Source: Streptomyces oceani (GTDB lineage Bacteria; Actinomycetota; Actinomycetes; Streptomycetales; Streptomycetaceae). From it: a stretch of DNA of 64,000 nt. The notes beneath the pieces are model-generated. The model was not told the origin of the DNA, searched no databases, and was given only the letters and a program-made list of their open reading frames with translations. This document shows positions 25,377-34,172 of this stretch, in pieces (the stretch's first letter is position 1; each line of letters starts with the position of its first letter). A program made the translations under genes and the position numbers. The stretch lies in NCBI RefSeq assembly GCF_001751245.1, contig NZ_LJGU01000158.1:33421-97420 (forward strand), given 5' to 3'.

Positions 25377-26358
25377 AACCACTCCTTACACTGCGCCATC
25401 GCCTCTCCCGCCACCGGTAAAGGCCCACTACTCCCATAACGAGCGGGAGTTCCACGGGAGTCGGGAGCTGAGCCAATCGATTCTCTCCGACCGGACCGTC
25501 GGCGGTCGCCGCACCACGCCCGTCCGGCACAGAGGCGTACGTCTCCGGTTCCGCCAACTGTCTCCAGTGATCGAAAGGCCACGCGATGACCATCGCCTGA
25601 CCGAGCACGAGATCCTCCGGAACCGTGCCGTTCTTCTCCTCGTCCAGGTGGTACCGGGAGTCGGCCGAGTCCGAGCGGTGATCCCCCATGACGAAGACCC
25701 GACCCTCGGGCACCTTCACGTCGAACTCCATCTTGGACGGTGCGTTGTCCGGATGGAGGTACGGTTCGGTGAGTGGCTGACCGTTCACCGTGACCCGACC
25801 GTCCTTGTCGCAGCACTTGACGGTGTCCCCGCCCACTCCGACCACCCGCTTGATCAGATCCTGCTCGTCGTCGGAGGGCAGCAGCCCGATGAGGGACATG
25901 AAGTCCTTGACCTGCTTGACGCCCACCGGGTCCTCTTCCTCGGTCTGTGTCTGCTCTCCACGCAGCCATCCCCCCGGGTCCTTGAACACCACCACCTCGC
26001 CGCGCTCGGGCTTGGCACCGAACCAGGGCGTCAGCTTGTCGACCAGCACCCGATCGCCGATCCGGATGGTCTGCTCCATGGAACCGGAGGGAATGACGAA
26101 CGCCTGCACCAGGAAGGTCTTCAGCACCAGTGCGATTACGATCGCCACCCCTATGAGGATGGGGATCTCCTTCGTCATCGACAGACGTCTACGACGCTTG
26201 ATCCGCTTCGCCGCACGCCGCCGTGCGGCACGCCCCTGCTCCGGAGCACGGATGGACTTCGACTCCGATGCCGCGTCCGGTGACGCACCATCCGGGCGCC
26301 GATGATGGCCGTAGCGACTGCGGCCCCGCTTACCCACGGGAACCCCGCCCCGGGCCAC
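25249..26358 (-). CDS. Type I signal peptidase (second of four)
   Basis: This 369-residue protein has a basic N-terminal region, a membrane segment near 66-86, catalytic Ser93 (IPSGSM), Lys170 (DLIKRVVGVGGD) and a GDHRSDSADSR box. The C-terminal membrane segment (VELPLVMGVVGLYRW) is followed by about 45 Arg/Gly-rich residues read through the start of the next gene. That tail is unlike the family and may reflect a lost stop codon. The start is uncertain: GTG 26358 or GTG 26337, the latter overlapping the first peptidase's stop by 8 bases. Confidence 0.88.
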   Translation of the reverse strand: MARGGVPVGKRGRSRYGHHRRPDGASPDAASESKSIRAPEQGRAARRRAAKRIKRRRRLSMTKEIPILIGVAIVIALVLKTFLVQAFVIPSGSMEQTIRIGDRVLVDKLTPWFGAKPERGEVVVFKDPGGWLRGEQTQTEEEDPVGVKQVKDFMSLIGLLPSDDEQDLIKRVVGVGGDTVKCCDKDGRVTVNGQPLTEPYLHPDNAPSKMEFDVKVPEGRVFVMGDHRSDSADSRYHLDEEKNGTVPEDLVLGQAMVIAWPFDHWRQLAEPETYASVPDGRGAATADGPVGENRLAQLPTPVELPLVMGVVGLYRWRERRWRSVRSGCGGRRRGRAVRFERSGRRVFRIGFRGSRPSTGGAERRCGQRE

Positions 26359-27115
26359 CGGTCCCGTGCGCGACCTGACGGACTTCTCCGGTGGAGACCG
26401 TCGTCCAGCGGTCCACCGGCCAGCCGATCCAGTCCACTCGGCCGATCACCCGATCGACGGGAACGGTGCCGCCACCAGGCTTGCCGAGGAAGTCCCGGGA
26501 GTCACTGGAGGCGGCACGATGATCGCCCATCACCCACAACCGCCCCTCGGGCACCCGGATATCAAACGGTACAGCCGACGGCTCGTCATCATGAGGGACG
26601 TACTTCTCCACCGTCGACACGCCGTTCACCTGCACCCTCCCCCGCTCGTCACAGCACGTCACGCGATCACCGCCGACACCGATCACGCGCTTCACGTAGT
26701 CGCTCCCGGGCGGCTCCAGCAGACCCACCCGAGCTCCCACCGCGCGCACCAGCCTGGTCAGGGGATCTTCCTGCGTCCTCCCTTCCGGGACGAAAGAGCC
26801 GGTGCCGTCAAACACCACAACGTCTCCGCGCTCCGGATGGTTGCCGAATTGGTAGGCGAGTTTGTTGACCAGAACCCGGTCGCCAACCCGCAGCGTGGGC
26901 TCCATCGAGGAACTCGGGATGCGGAAAGGCTGCACCACAAAAGTGCTGACCAGCAAGACCACCGCGAACACAGCGGTCGTGAGGCCGCCCATACGGACGG
27001 AGCGCGACCACTCTCCAGCGCCCTTCTCGGGCTCCGGAGAGTGGTCGCGCTCCGTGGCGTCTTCCGCCCTGTCGTCCTGCCGTGGATCGTCCTGCTGCGG
27101 GTCGTCGGTGTCCAT
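26330..27115 (-). CDS. Type I signal peptidase (first of four)
   Basis: The 261-residue protein has an acidic N-terminal stretch, a membrane segment near 44-62, catalytic Ser70 (IPSSSMEPT), Lys142 (YVKRVIGVGGD) and a GDHRAASSDSR box. There is no second C-terminal membrane segment, a difference from the other three. ATG 27115 has AAGG 5 bases upstream. It is the first gene of a four-peptidase operon that lies downstream of rplS. Confidence 0.9.
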   Translation of the reverse strand: MDTDDPQQDDPRQDDRAEDATERDHSPEPEKGAGEWSRSVRMGGLTTAVFAVVLLVSTFVVQPFRIPSSSMEPTLRVGDRVLVNKLAYQFGNHPERGDVVVFDGTGSFVPEGRTQEDPLTRLVRAVGARVGLLEPPGSDYVKRVIGVGGDRVTCCDERGRVQVNGVSTVEKYVPHDDEPSAVPFDIRVPEGRLWVMGDHRAASSDSRDFLGKPGGGTVPVDRVIGRVDWIGWPVDRWTTVSTGEVRQVAHGTGGPGRGSRG

Positions 27116-27212
27116 CGAGCCTTGTCGTCCGGAGGATGTCGCCGCTGATCCCTGTCGAACCACGTATCGCCCAGAGACCTTCCAGGGGAGGCCCCGGGGC
27201 CCCGGGGGACGG

Positions 27213-27563
27213 TCAGTTCTCCCGCTTCTCCTTGATCTTGGCCGCCTTGCCACGCAGCTCACGGAGGTAGTACAGCTTGGCGCGGCGAACGTCACCGCGG
27301 GTCACAACCTCGATCTTCTCGACGATCGGGGTGTGCACCGGGAAGGTGCGCTCCACGCCGACGCTGAAACTGATCTTGCGGACCGTGAACGTCTCACGGA
27401 TGCCGGAGCCCTGCCGTCGGATGACGACACCCTTGAACTGCTGGACACGCGAGCGGCTTCCCTCGATCACGCGCACGTGCACGTTGACCGTGTCGCCGGG
27501 CCGGAACGCGGGGACGTCGCTACGCAGCGACGCGGCGTCGACGGAGTCGAGAAGGTTGGCCAT
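27213..27563 (-). CDS. rplS: 50S ribosomal protein L19
   Basis: The 116-residue protein has FRPGDTVNVHVRVIEGSRSRVQ and QGSGIRETFTVRKIS, matching L19 over its full length and ending KAAKIKEKREN. It sits at the 30S-50S interface. The start MANLLDSVDAASLR at 27563 gives the standard length. It follows trmD in the usual rpsP-KH-rimM-trmD-rplS order. Confidence 0.96.
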   Translation of the reverse strand: MANLLDSVDAASLRSDVPAFRPGDTVNVHVRVIEGSRSRVQQFKGVVIRRQGSGIRETFTVRKISFSVGVERTFPVHTPIVEKIEVVTRGDVRRAKLYYLRELRGKAAKIKEKREN

Positions 27564-27694
27564 GATCGTCTGCTTTCCTCGCCGATGCCACAGGTCATCG
27601 ACGGAAGGTCGTATTACTGGATGGGATCGCCGACACGCCGAGCGGGCGTCGGTCCCCCTGTGGCAGGGTCGCGCGCTGAGCGTACGGCAACGGT

Positions 27695-28615
27695 TCATTC
27701 TTCCACGGCGTCATCCGGCCCCCCAAATCGCCCCTCGTCTTCTGGACGGTGCCCGCCCGAGTCCGTACGTGGCTCGCGTACGGGACTGGTCGCGGACTCG
27801 GCGAGGGTCGCCAGGTCGTGGCGGTCCAGCGTATCGGGGTCACAGCGCTCGATCAGATCAGGACGATGGCTTCGTGTCCGGAGCAGGGCCTGATCCCGAC
27901 GCCATCGCGCGATGCGCTCATGGTGTCCGCTCAGCAGTACCTCGGGGATACCACGGCCACGCCACTCGGGCGGCTTGGTGTACACCGGCCCCTCCAGCAG
28001 ATCCGACATCGAGCCCGGGGCGAAGGAGTCGTCCCGATGTGACTGCGCGTTTCCCAGCACGCCCGGCAACAACCGTGCGACGGCTTCCACGATCACCAGC
28101 ACCGGCGCCTCGCCTCCCGCGAGGACGTAGTCGCCGATGGAGACTTCGTGGAGCTCCGTCCGCTCGCCATACTCCTCGATCACCCGCCGGTCGATGCCCT
28201 CGTAACGAGCCGGGGTGAACACCAGCCAGCGCTTGGTGGCCAGTTCGGCGGCGAGTTCCTGGGTGAACGGCCGACCACTGGGAGTCGGCACCACCAGTGT
28301 CGGCAGATTCGTCTGATCAGCGTCCCCAGAGTCGGCGACCTCCGAGGAAGTGCCGTCCCAAGGGCCGGCATCCGAGGCGCTCCGGCCCGAGGCGATGATC
28401 TCGTCCAGGGCTTCGCCCCAGGGTTCGGGTTTCATCACCATGCCCGGACCGCCGCCGTACGGCGTGTCGTCGACGGTGTGGTGCCGGTCGTACGTCCAGG
28501 CCCGCAGATCATGCACCCGGACGTCCAGTTGACCTCGGGCTCGGGCCTTGCCGACCAGGGAGACGTTCAACGGCTCCAGATACTCCGGGAAGATGGTGAC
28601 GACGTCGAGCCTCAC
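27695..28615 (-). CDS. trmD: tRNA (guanine-N1)-methyltransferase TrmD
   Basis: A 306-residue SPOUT enzyme that makes m1G37 in tRNA. Motifs include DVVTIFPEYLEPL at the start, DDTPYGGGPGMVMK near 49, TPARYEGIDRRV near 133 and EVSIGDYVLAGGEAP near 153 (the trefoil-knot SAM site). A Ser/Asp/Thr-rich insert lies near 75-105 and a hydrophilic tail follows 280. Its GTG overlaps the rimM stop (GTGA). Confidence 0.95.
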   Translation of the reverse strand: MRLDVVTIFPEYLEPLNVSLVGKARARGQLDVRVHDLRAWTYDRHHTVDDTPYGGGPGMVMKPEPWGEALDEIIASGRSASDAGPWDGTSSEVADSGDADQTNLPTLVVPTPSGRPFTQELAAELATKRWLVFTPARYEGIDRRVIEEYGERTELHEVSIGDYVLAGGEAPVLVIVEAVARLLPGVLGNAQSHRDDSFAPGSMSDLLEGPVYTKPPEWRGRGIPEVLLSGHHERIARWRRDQALLRTRSHRPDLIERCDPDTLDRHDLATLAESATSPVREPRTDSGGHRPEDEGRFGGPDDAVEE

Positions 28616-29133
28616 TCTGACCCGCCCTCGTCGATCAGGCCAGGAGGCGGATCGATGACCACACGCTGACTCCCCAGGTCGATCTCCGGCACGATCTCGG
28701 CGACGAACGGGACAAGCACTTCACCGCCGGTCGGAAGCCGCACGATGAGTACGTCCTGTCCCGGCAGATGCGAGATCTCCGCCACGCGACCGACTACGTG
28801 ACCATCCCCCGTCACGACCTCCAGATCGGTCAACTGATGGTCGTAGAACTCCTCAGGATCTTCCGGAGTCTGCTCGGGGTCCACCTCGGCGATCAACAGC
28901 GTGTTGCGCAGCGCCTCGACCGACCCGCGATCGCGTACCCCCTCGAACCGCAACAACAGCCGCCCGCTGTGCACCCGTCCGGACTCCACCGTGAGTGGTC
29001 CGACATCGGCCGGCTCGGTGGCCAGTACGACGCCGGGAGCCAGTCGTAGCTCCGGTTCGTCGGTCCGGACTTCCACGGTGGCCTCGCCCTTGATGCCATG
29101 GGCGCGACCGATACGGGCGACTACCAGTTGCAC
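28612..29133 (-). CDS. rimM: 16S rRNA processing protein RimM
   Basis: The 173-residue protein begins MQLVVARIGRAHGIKGE, the RimM signature, and has the PRC-barrel domain (EEFYDHQLTDLEVV, then EVLVPFVAEIVPEID) in the C-terminal half. It assists maturation of the 30S head near S19. It is translationally coupled to trmD. Confidence 0.95.
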   Translation of the reverse strand: MQLVVARIGRAHGIKGEATVEVRTDEPELRLAPGVVLATEPADVGPLTVESGRVHSGRLLLRFEGVRDRGSVEALRNTLLIAEVDPEQTPEDPEEFYDHQLTDLEVVTGDGHVVGRVAEISHLPGQDVLIVRLPTGGEVLVPFVAEIVPEIDLGSQRVVIDPPPGLIDEGGSE

Positions 29134-29219
29134 GGTGCTCCGTTCCGTTCTGCTGGGGCCGTGTCGTTGGGATCTTCGTATACCGGGGGAGCGAGGTCGG
29201 ATGTGTGCGATGACAACGC

Positions 29220-29253
29220 AGCGGCCGGGGAGGTCGTAACCGCCCCGGCCGCT
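29220..29253 (-). terminator. Hairpin between the KH-domain gene and rimM
   Basis: AGCGGCCGGGG (29220-29230) and CCCCGGCCGCT (29243-29253) form a perfect 11-bp stem with a 12-base loop, in the 204-base gap after the KH-domain gene. It would separate rpsP-KH transcripts from rimM-trmD. Confidence 0.7.
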
Positions 29254-29337
29254 GTCGGTGTTCCCTGCTGCCTGAGCCCGCCACGCGAAACGTCCACCAC
29301 AAGGCGAGACGTGACGAGGCGTGGCTGGTGTGGCGAC

Positions 29338-29577
29338 CTAGCGAATCTGGTCCACATCGACGAAGTCGACACGGACGCCGCGGCCGCCGAGCGCCCCCAC
29401 TACGGTGCGCAGTGAGCGGGCCGTACGGCCGCTGCGGCCGATCACCTTGCCGAGGTCGTCAGGGTGCACCCGGACCTCGATCACCTGCCCCCGACGCAGG
29501 TTGCGCGCGGCCACCTGCACCTCGTCCGGGTTGTCGACGATGCCCTTCACCAGGTGCTCGAGGGCTTCCTCGAGCAT
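29338..29577 (-). CDS. KH-domain RNA-binding protein (KhpA-like)
   Basis: A 79-residue single KH domain protein. The GxxG loop is GRSG in LGKVIGRSGRTARSLRTVV near residue 48, and the opening MLEEALEHLVKGIVDNPDEV is typical. KhpA proteins bind RNA and influence division and ribosome-related functions in Gram-positives. ATG 29577 lies 2 bases after the rpsP stop, so the two genes are coupled. Confidence 0.92.
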   Translation of the reverse strand: MLEEALEHLVKGIVDNPDEVQVAARNLRRGQVIEVRVHPDDLGKVIGRSGRTARSLRTVVGALGGRGVRVDFVDVDQIR

Positions 29578-29579
29578 CC

Positions 29580-30032
29580 TCAAGCCTCGGTCGACTCAGT
29601 GGCGGGCTTCTCGGCTTCGGCCTTGTCCTTCTCAGCCGCGGCCTTGTCGCTCTTCTTGGCCTTCGGAGTGATCGCCTCGCCCTTGGGCTCGTCCGCCGAC
29701 TCCTTGGCCGCGGCCTCGAAGAGGGCCCGCTTGTCGGCCTTCGGCTCGGCCACCTTCATCGGCTCGGGTGCTGGCAGCCCCTTGAACTTCTGCCAGTCAC
29801 CGGTCACCTTGAGGATCGCCGCGACGGGTTCGGTCGGCTGCGCGCCAACGCTCAGCCAGTACTGCACCCGCTCCGAGTCGACCTCGATACGGGAAGGGTT
29901 CTGCACCGGGTGGTACAGACCGATCTCCTCGATGGCCCGACCGTCGCGACGGGTACGCGAGTTGGCGACGATGATGCGGTAGTGCGGCGAACGGATCTTG
30001 CCCAGCCGCTTCAACTTAATCTTGACTGCCAC
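29580..30032 (-). CDS. rpsP: 30S ribosomal protein S16
   Basis: The 150-residue protein starts VAVKIKLKRLGKIRSPHYRI, the S16 signature, and continues RRDGRAIEEIGLYHP. After residue 85 it has a Lys/Ala/Glu-rich tail typical of actinobacterial S16. GTG 30032 is used, with AGGAG about 11 bases upstream. It heads the rpsP-KH pair. Confidence 0.95.
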   Translation of the reverse strand: MAVKIKLKRLGKIRSPHYRIIVANSRTRRDGRAIEEIGLYHPVQNPSRIEVDSERVQYWLSVGAQPTEPVAAILKVTGDWQKFKGLPAPEPMKVAEPKADKRALFEAAAKESADEPKGEAITPKAKKSDKAAAEKDKAEAEKPATESTEA

Positions 30033-30259
30033 GGGTGTGGTGTCTCCTGGTCTTGACGTGGTGGGGCACGGCGAACGGCCACGTGGGGTTGTGGTATCCG
30101 GAGTCCCCGAGGACGCGTCAGCCGGAGGAGAGAGGGGTCCTGTACGGCCGCCGAGTACAGCAGTCCATGATGCCACACCCGCACAGCGCCGCCGAACGGT
30201 GGCCACCCGGCCCTCCCGTACGCCCTGGGTCTGACTGGCAGGCACGGCCTGCGGGCCCT

Positions 30260-30284
30260 CCCGCCCGGCACCGAACCGGGCGGG
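30260..30284 (-). terminator. Hairpin after the SprT-like gene
   Basis: CCCGCCCGG (30260-30268) and CCGGGCGGG (30276-30284) pair with a 7-base loop, 40 bases past the stop of the SprT-like gene on the minus strand and upstream of rpsP. Confidence 0.6.
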
Positions 30285-30323
30285 GAGGAGGACCCGACCA
30301 TCGCCCTGGCCGCTCCGATCGCC

Positions 30324-30935
30324 CTAACCTGCCACGGCCGCCAAGGCGCCGTGCGCGCTCGGGGCGTCCGGGATACGGAAGGCCTGGCCACAGGCGCCGC
30401 ACATGATCGGAGCCTGCTCCAGCACAGACGGCACCACACGAACGTTGCGCCCACAGTCGCACACCGCCTTGACTCGCACTCCACCTCCCGAGGAGCCATG
30501 ACGGGCTGCCGGGCCGCGGAAATTGCGGGTGTCAGTGTCGGTGGCGACGGTGTGGGCCTTCAGTGCCCGCTGCAGCCTCTGGCTCGTGGGGCGATAGCGC
30601 GTCTTCGTCTCGGACGCGAGGGTGACCAGGGAGAACCCGCTGCTCGGATGGGGCTCCTCGGGGTGGTCCAGGCCCAGTTCCTCGGCGATCGCCAGGAAGC
30701 GTCGATTGTGGTAGCGGCCGGCGCGCGAGGTGTCACGGACGCCGCGCGCGGCGGCGATTCCGTGAACGGCCTCGTGCAGCAACCGTTCGAAGGAGAGTTC
30801 CGCGCCACAGGCGGACGAGGACTCGCCGATCAGCGATTCTGGTGCGGCCAGGTCGGGCAGCTCAGGGTGGTTCCGTTGAATGTCGGCCCACGCGGCTGCC
30901 AACTCGGCGGCTAGGACAGGTGGTGTCGTGCTCAC
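30324..30935 (-). CDS. SprT-like zinc metalloprotein with C-terminal zinc ribbon
   Basis: The protein is about 203 residues from GTG 30935. It has HEAVH (the HExxH zinc protease motif) in LLHEAVHGIAAARGV, followed by RYHNRRFLAIAEELGL, an arrangement seen in SprT/SPRTN-like domains. Near the C-terminus CDCG and CGACG pairs form a probable zinc ribbon. It may be a small protease or an inactive nucleic-acid-associated protein; no partner is apparent. A longer start at 30983 is possible, and no good RBS decides between them. Confidence 0.7.
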   Translation of the reverse strand: MSTTPPVLAAELAAAWADIQRNHPELPDLAAPESLIGESSSACGAELSFERLLHEAVHGIAAARGVRDTSRAGRYHNRRFLAIAEELGLDHPEEPHPSSGFSLVTLASETKTRYRPTSQRLQRALKAHTVATDTDTRNFRGPAARHGSSGGGVRVKAVCDCGRNVRVVPSVLEQAPIMCGACGQAFRIPDAPSAHGALAAVAG

Positions 30936-31561
30936 GTCGTCTAGAACGAGCGAAGGGCCCCGATCGTTCCGATACCCGGGCATCCCAAAGTAATTTGCAC
31001 GTACCAGTCAGTTTGCTCCGAGTGCTCCGGACCATCCCAGGTACGTCAATCTGCGGAAAACTCGCACATCCGCGCTACATATCCCACACGCCGGTGCGTA
31101 CACCGTCACACCTCAGGGCACGGCCCGGCCGCCGCCCTCCACACGCACTCGCACCGCACCCGCCGGTCACACCCTGTCACAGGCGTCCAGCGGCACCGGC
31201 ACCGCCTGCCGCTGAGCACCCGGGAGAGCGGCGAGCACGTACGGCTTGCGACCCATGAGTCTCCGATCTCCAGGCCGTGCAGCGCCGGCCCCGGATGCCG
31301 GAGCCGACTGACCGAATTAACATGGTTTGCGAACCGTCACCGTTTGTTGGCGGGTTTCAGCTCAGGTCTCGTCCGGTCTCCGTGGCCCGACCCCCACGGT
31401 GGCGCCAGACGACCGGCCCAGGACGGTCAGTTTCTGGCAGTCGCAACGGAGTTCGCCAGCGGTGACACGCACGCACCGCCATCGGCTCACCATGCGTCAG
31501 ACACGACCGGCACGGGCCCCGCGACGACTCACACGAACACGGCGGCGGATTGGGGCGCGCA
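30936..31561. other. Long gene-poor divergent region, relatively AT-rich
   Basis: About 630 bases between the SprT-like gene (minus) and the methyltransferase gene (plus) hold no frame with convincing codon use. Base composition is lower in GC than the genes at 30985-31100 and near 31310-31350 (for example GAATTAACATGG, CCGTTTGTTGG), as expected of promoters for the two divergent genes. I could not assign hexamers or an operator. Confidence 0.5.
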
Positions 31562-32554
31562 GTGACCTCCACTCTCCTTCACGAACCGCTCGTACACGCA
31601 CCACTCGTTCACGAACCGGACCTCGCCCAGCGTGCCCGCGACTGGGTGGAGATCCAGGAACGCATGCTGGTGCCGCTCTACGAGGCGGTCTACGACCAGC
31701 TGCGGGTGGGCGGCGGAACGCGACTACTGGGGCTCGGCTGCGGATCGGGGCTCGCCTTGCTGCTGGCTGCCGCCCGAGGTGCGTCCGTGACCGGGACCGA
31801 CAGTGACGTGAGGCGGCTCGCGCTCGCGCAGGAACGTCTCCTGCCTCCCTCCGTCGACCCGGTACGCCGCTGGGACGCGCGGGTGGCGCCGTACACTTCG
31901 GGAGGTTCGCCGCTCGTCGAGAGCGCTCCGCCGGACGTGGTGACCGCGTTCGACGCACCCGGCCACGCCGCGGAACTGGCGCACGCCACACCCTCCCTGG
32001 CCCCAGGCACCCCGGTCGCCCTCGCCTCCTGGGGGCCACCCAACCGGTGCGGAGCGTCCTCGCTGCTGCACACGACCACACGTTGCCACACGGGGTACGG
32101 GGAAGCGGAGCGGGTGGCGGCAGCGGACCCGGCGAACCCAGCGGAACCGACAGGAGCGCCGACGGCGGCGGAAGCCGCCGCCGAAGCTGCCCGGAGCGAT
32201 CCGAAAGCCACCGTGGAGCGGCACGGCGACGCGTACGCCGGATCGGGTCCGTCGGAGGCCACCAACCGGCAGCGACTCACCGAACTGGCGCGCCACTTCG
32301 GGCTTCAGCCGTTCCATGTGGGCAGCGTGGCCTGCTCTTTCGGTTACGCGAGCCTGGACAGCGCGGTACGCGGTCTGCTCTCCACCGGGCTGTTCGACGA
32401 CCGAGTGGGCGGCGAGGCCGAAGGCGACAGCTTCGAGGAAGGTGACCGGTCGCGGGCTCCACGGGAGTTGGCACGGGCGCTGTCGCCGCATCGCCAGAAC
32501 GACGGCACTGTATGGATGCCGCATCTCTTCCAGTACGTGCTCGCGCGGGCCTGA
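31562..32554 (+). CDS. SAM-dependent class I methyltransferase
   Basis: The 330-residue protein has motif I LLGLGCGSGLALLLA near residue 50, then GTDSDVRRLALA (acidic end of strand 2) and a VVTAFDAPGH segment near 120. The N-terminus has a short duplication (LLHEPLVHAPLVHEPD). A low-complexity Ala/Glu/Thr insert (about 178-205) separates the core from a C-terminal region. Substrate is unknown. GTG 31562 is preferred over TTG 31550 by similarity of the first residues to a normal start; the RBS is weak. Confidence 0.75.
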   Translation: MTSTLLHEPLVHAPLVHEPDLAQRARDWVEIQERMLVPLYEAVYDQLRVGGGTRLLGLGCGSGLALLLAAARGASVTGTDSDVRRLALAQERLLPPSVDPVRRWDARVAPYTSGGSPLVESAPPDVVTAFDAPGHAAELAHATPSLAPGTPVALASWGPPNRCGASSLLHTTTRCHTGYGEAERVAAADPANPAEPTGAPTAAEAAAEAARSDPKATVERHGDAYAGSGPSEATNRQRLTELARHFGLQPFHVGSVACSFGYASLDSAVRGLLSTGLFDDRVGGEAEGDSFEEGDRSRAPRELARALSPHRQNDGTVWMPHLFQYVLARA

Positions 32555-32646
32555 ACACGCCCGCCCGTGCCCGCGTTCCCGCCCGTGCCCGTTGAGACGC
32601 CGTCGGTTCCGACCCGTGTGCGTGCGTCGACCGTACGGAGAGCGCG

Positions 32647-32682
32647 TTGGCAGTAACCAGGATTCTGGATAATATGGAACGA
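32647..32682 (+). promoter_or_regulatory. yhfZ promoter with internal inverted repeat; probably leaderless
   Basis: TTGGCA (32647-32652), a 17-base spacer and TAATAT (32670-32675) form a near-consensus housekeeping promoter, rare in such a GC-rich genome. Transcription should begin 6 to 7 bases after the -10 box, which is at the yhfZ ATG (32682), so the mRNA is predicted to be leaderless. The spacer holds CCAGGATTCTGG (32657-32668), repeated in altered form before yhfY, a likely operator. Confidence 0.7.
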
Positions 32683-33620
32683 TGCTGGGCAGCGAAGAGC
32701 GTTTCCTGACACGCAACGGCCTCGCGGCGCGTCAGCTGGCCGCCCTGCTGCTGCATCACGAGACCGACACCCGCCTTCCCCGCCTCCGAGACTTCGCCAG
32801 CGACCTCAAGGTCGGCAACGGCACCGTGCAGACCGGACTCCAGCTCCTCGAGGAGGCCGGCGCAATAGAGACCAAGGCACGCGGCCACCTCGGCACGTAC
32901 CTCGTCCGCTCCGATCGGACCCTCCTGTGGCAGCTCGCCGGCCTCGGCACGCTGCTGGCCGCCATGCCACTGCCGTACTCACACCGCTACGAGGGACTGG
33001 CGACCGGCCTCCGCGCGGCGTTCGAGCAGGTCAGCGTGCCGTTCGCCATCACCTTCATGCGGGGTGCCTCGACCCGGTTGTCGGCGCTGCTGGAGGGCAA
33101 GGCCGACCTGGTGGTGGTCTCGCGGTTCGCGGCGGACCGGATCGCCGCCGAGCATCCCGTACGCCTGCTGGCCGATCTGGGACCGGCCACGTACGTCGGG
33201 GCGCACGGACTGCTGCTACGGCGTGAGGTGCCGTTGGAAACTCCCGGCCTGCGGGTGGCTGTCGACTCCTCGTCCGAGGACCTGCGGATGCTGGCGTCCC
33301 GGGCGTTCACCGACCGGGACGACATCGTGTGGGTCGAGACCTCATACATGCAGTTGCGCGATCTCTTCGCGCGTGGCGAGGTGGACGCGACCGTGTGGAA
33401 TCTCGACGAGGTTCGCGATCATCTGGGCCCGGAGGTGGAGGTACAACCCCTGGGCAACGAGATCACGCGTGACCTGGCGCTCCGCAACTCACGGGCCGCG
33501 CTGATCAGCCGCTCCGAGGGGACTCGGGCACTGGACGCCGTACGGGACTCGCTGGACTTCGACGTGATCACCGGCGCGCAGTCCGAGGTGCTCAGCGGCG
33601 AGCGACTGCCGCTCTACTGA
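32682..33620 (+). CDS. yhfZ: YhfZ-type regulator of the yhf operon
   Basis: The 312-residue protein has an N-terminal GntR-like winged helix (TRLPRLRDFASDLKVGNGTV, then QLLEEAGAIETKARGHLGTYL, residues 27-70). A periplasmic-binding-protein-like domain from about 90 to 300 (FAITFMRGASTRLSALLEGKADLVVVSRFAA) probably senses a small molecule. This matches the YhfZ family. It heads the yhf genes and probably binds the repeated CCAGGAT-centred sites upstream of itself and yhfY. The ATG is predicted to be the first base of the transcript, consistent with the lack of an RBS. Confidence 0.85.
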   Translation: MLGSEERFLTRNGLAARQLAALLLHHETDTRLPRLRDFASDLKVGNGTVQTGLQLLEEAGAIETKARGHLGTYLVRSDRTLLWQLAGLGTLLAAMPLPYSHRYEGLATGLRAAFEQVSVPFAITFMRGASTRLSALLEGKADLVVVSRFAADRIAAEHPVRLLADLGPATYVGAHGLLLRREVPLETPGLRVAVDSSSEDLRMLASRAFTDRDDIVWVETSYMQLRDLFARGEVDATVWNLDEVRDHLGPEVEVQPLGNEITRDLALRNSRAALISRSEGTRALDAVRDSLDFDVITGAQSEVLSGERLPLY

Positions 33621-33691
33621 CGGGCGGCCGGCCGGGCGGGGCCCGTGAACCTGGCGAGCCAGATGACCCGACGAGCCGGATGAACGGGCTC

Positions 33692-33720
33692 TAGCCAGAA
33701 ACCAGGATCCTGATTACTCT
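33692..33720 (+). promoter_or_regulatory. Second operator-like site, upstream of yhfY
   Basis: AAACCAGGATCCTGATTACT (33699-33718) shares AACCAGGAT and the following CTG with the site in the yhfZ promoter and contains the perfect palindrome CAGGATCCTG. A weak promoter TAGCCA (33692-33697) - 17 bases - TACTCT (33715-33720) overlaps it. This suggests the regulator controls yhfY-yhfW expression separately. Confidence 0.6.
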
Positions 33721-33744
33721 CGGAGGAGTCGGAAGGACCTCGTC

Positions 33745-34122
33745 ATGGAAGAGCAGCTCGCCCAGCGCATCCGGATGTTCCAGGAGACGGGCCAGGTACG
33801 GGCCGAGGTGGCCGAGTTCGTCACCACGGAGCTGGAGACACTGGCCGCCACCGGTCACGCGGTGTCCGAGGCCACAGCCGGCATGCTGACCAGCCACCTC
33901 ATGATGGCCCTCAACCGCCTCCTGGACGGCGCCCCCATCGAGGACTTCCCCACCGACGAGCACGTCGCCCAGGAGCTGGCCGACCACCCGGAGGCCGTCG
34001 CCCAGGCCAGGGCCGTCGCCAGCCGCGCCGAACGGCGACTCGGCGCGAGTCTGCCCATCTCCGAGATCAACTTCATGGCCCTGCACCTGGCGGTGCTGGC
34101 CCACCGACCCACGACCGGCTGA
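33745..34122 (+). CDS. yhfY: YhfY, stand-alone PRD-domain protein
   Basis: A 125-residue protein consisting of a single PTS regulation domain. The two conserved histidines of PRDs are present: His51 in TSHLMMALNRLL and His114 in ISEINFMALHLAVL. There is no DNA-binding or RNA-binding domain. PRDs are phosphorylated by HPr or EIIB in antiterminators. A free-standing one may relay phosphorylation or energy status to the operon's transporter or regulator (inference). ATG 33745 follows AAGGA by 7 bases. Confidence 0.85.
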   Translation: MEEQLAQRIRMFQETGQVRAEVAEFVTTELETLAATGHAVSEATAGMLTSHLMMALNRLLDGAPIEDFPTDEHVAQELADHPEAVAQARAVASRAERRLGASLPISEINFMALHLAVLAHRPTTG

Positions 34123-34172
34123 ACCACTCCCGCGCACGTACGACCGGCGCACGCACGAAAGGCCATCCAGGC

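Noticed and set aside
30936..31561. Possible small genes in the long divergent region
   Set aside because: No frame shows GC-biased third positions together with a plausible start and RBS.
32344..32888. Minus-strand frames over the methyltransferase-yhfZ junction
   Set aside because: They cross the yhfZ promoter and are antisense to conserved proteins.
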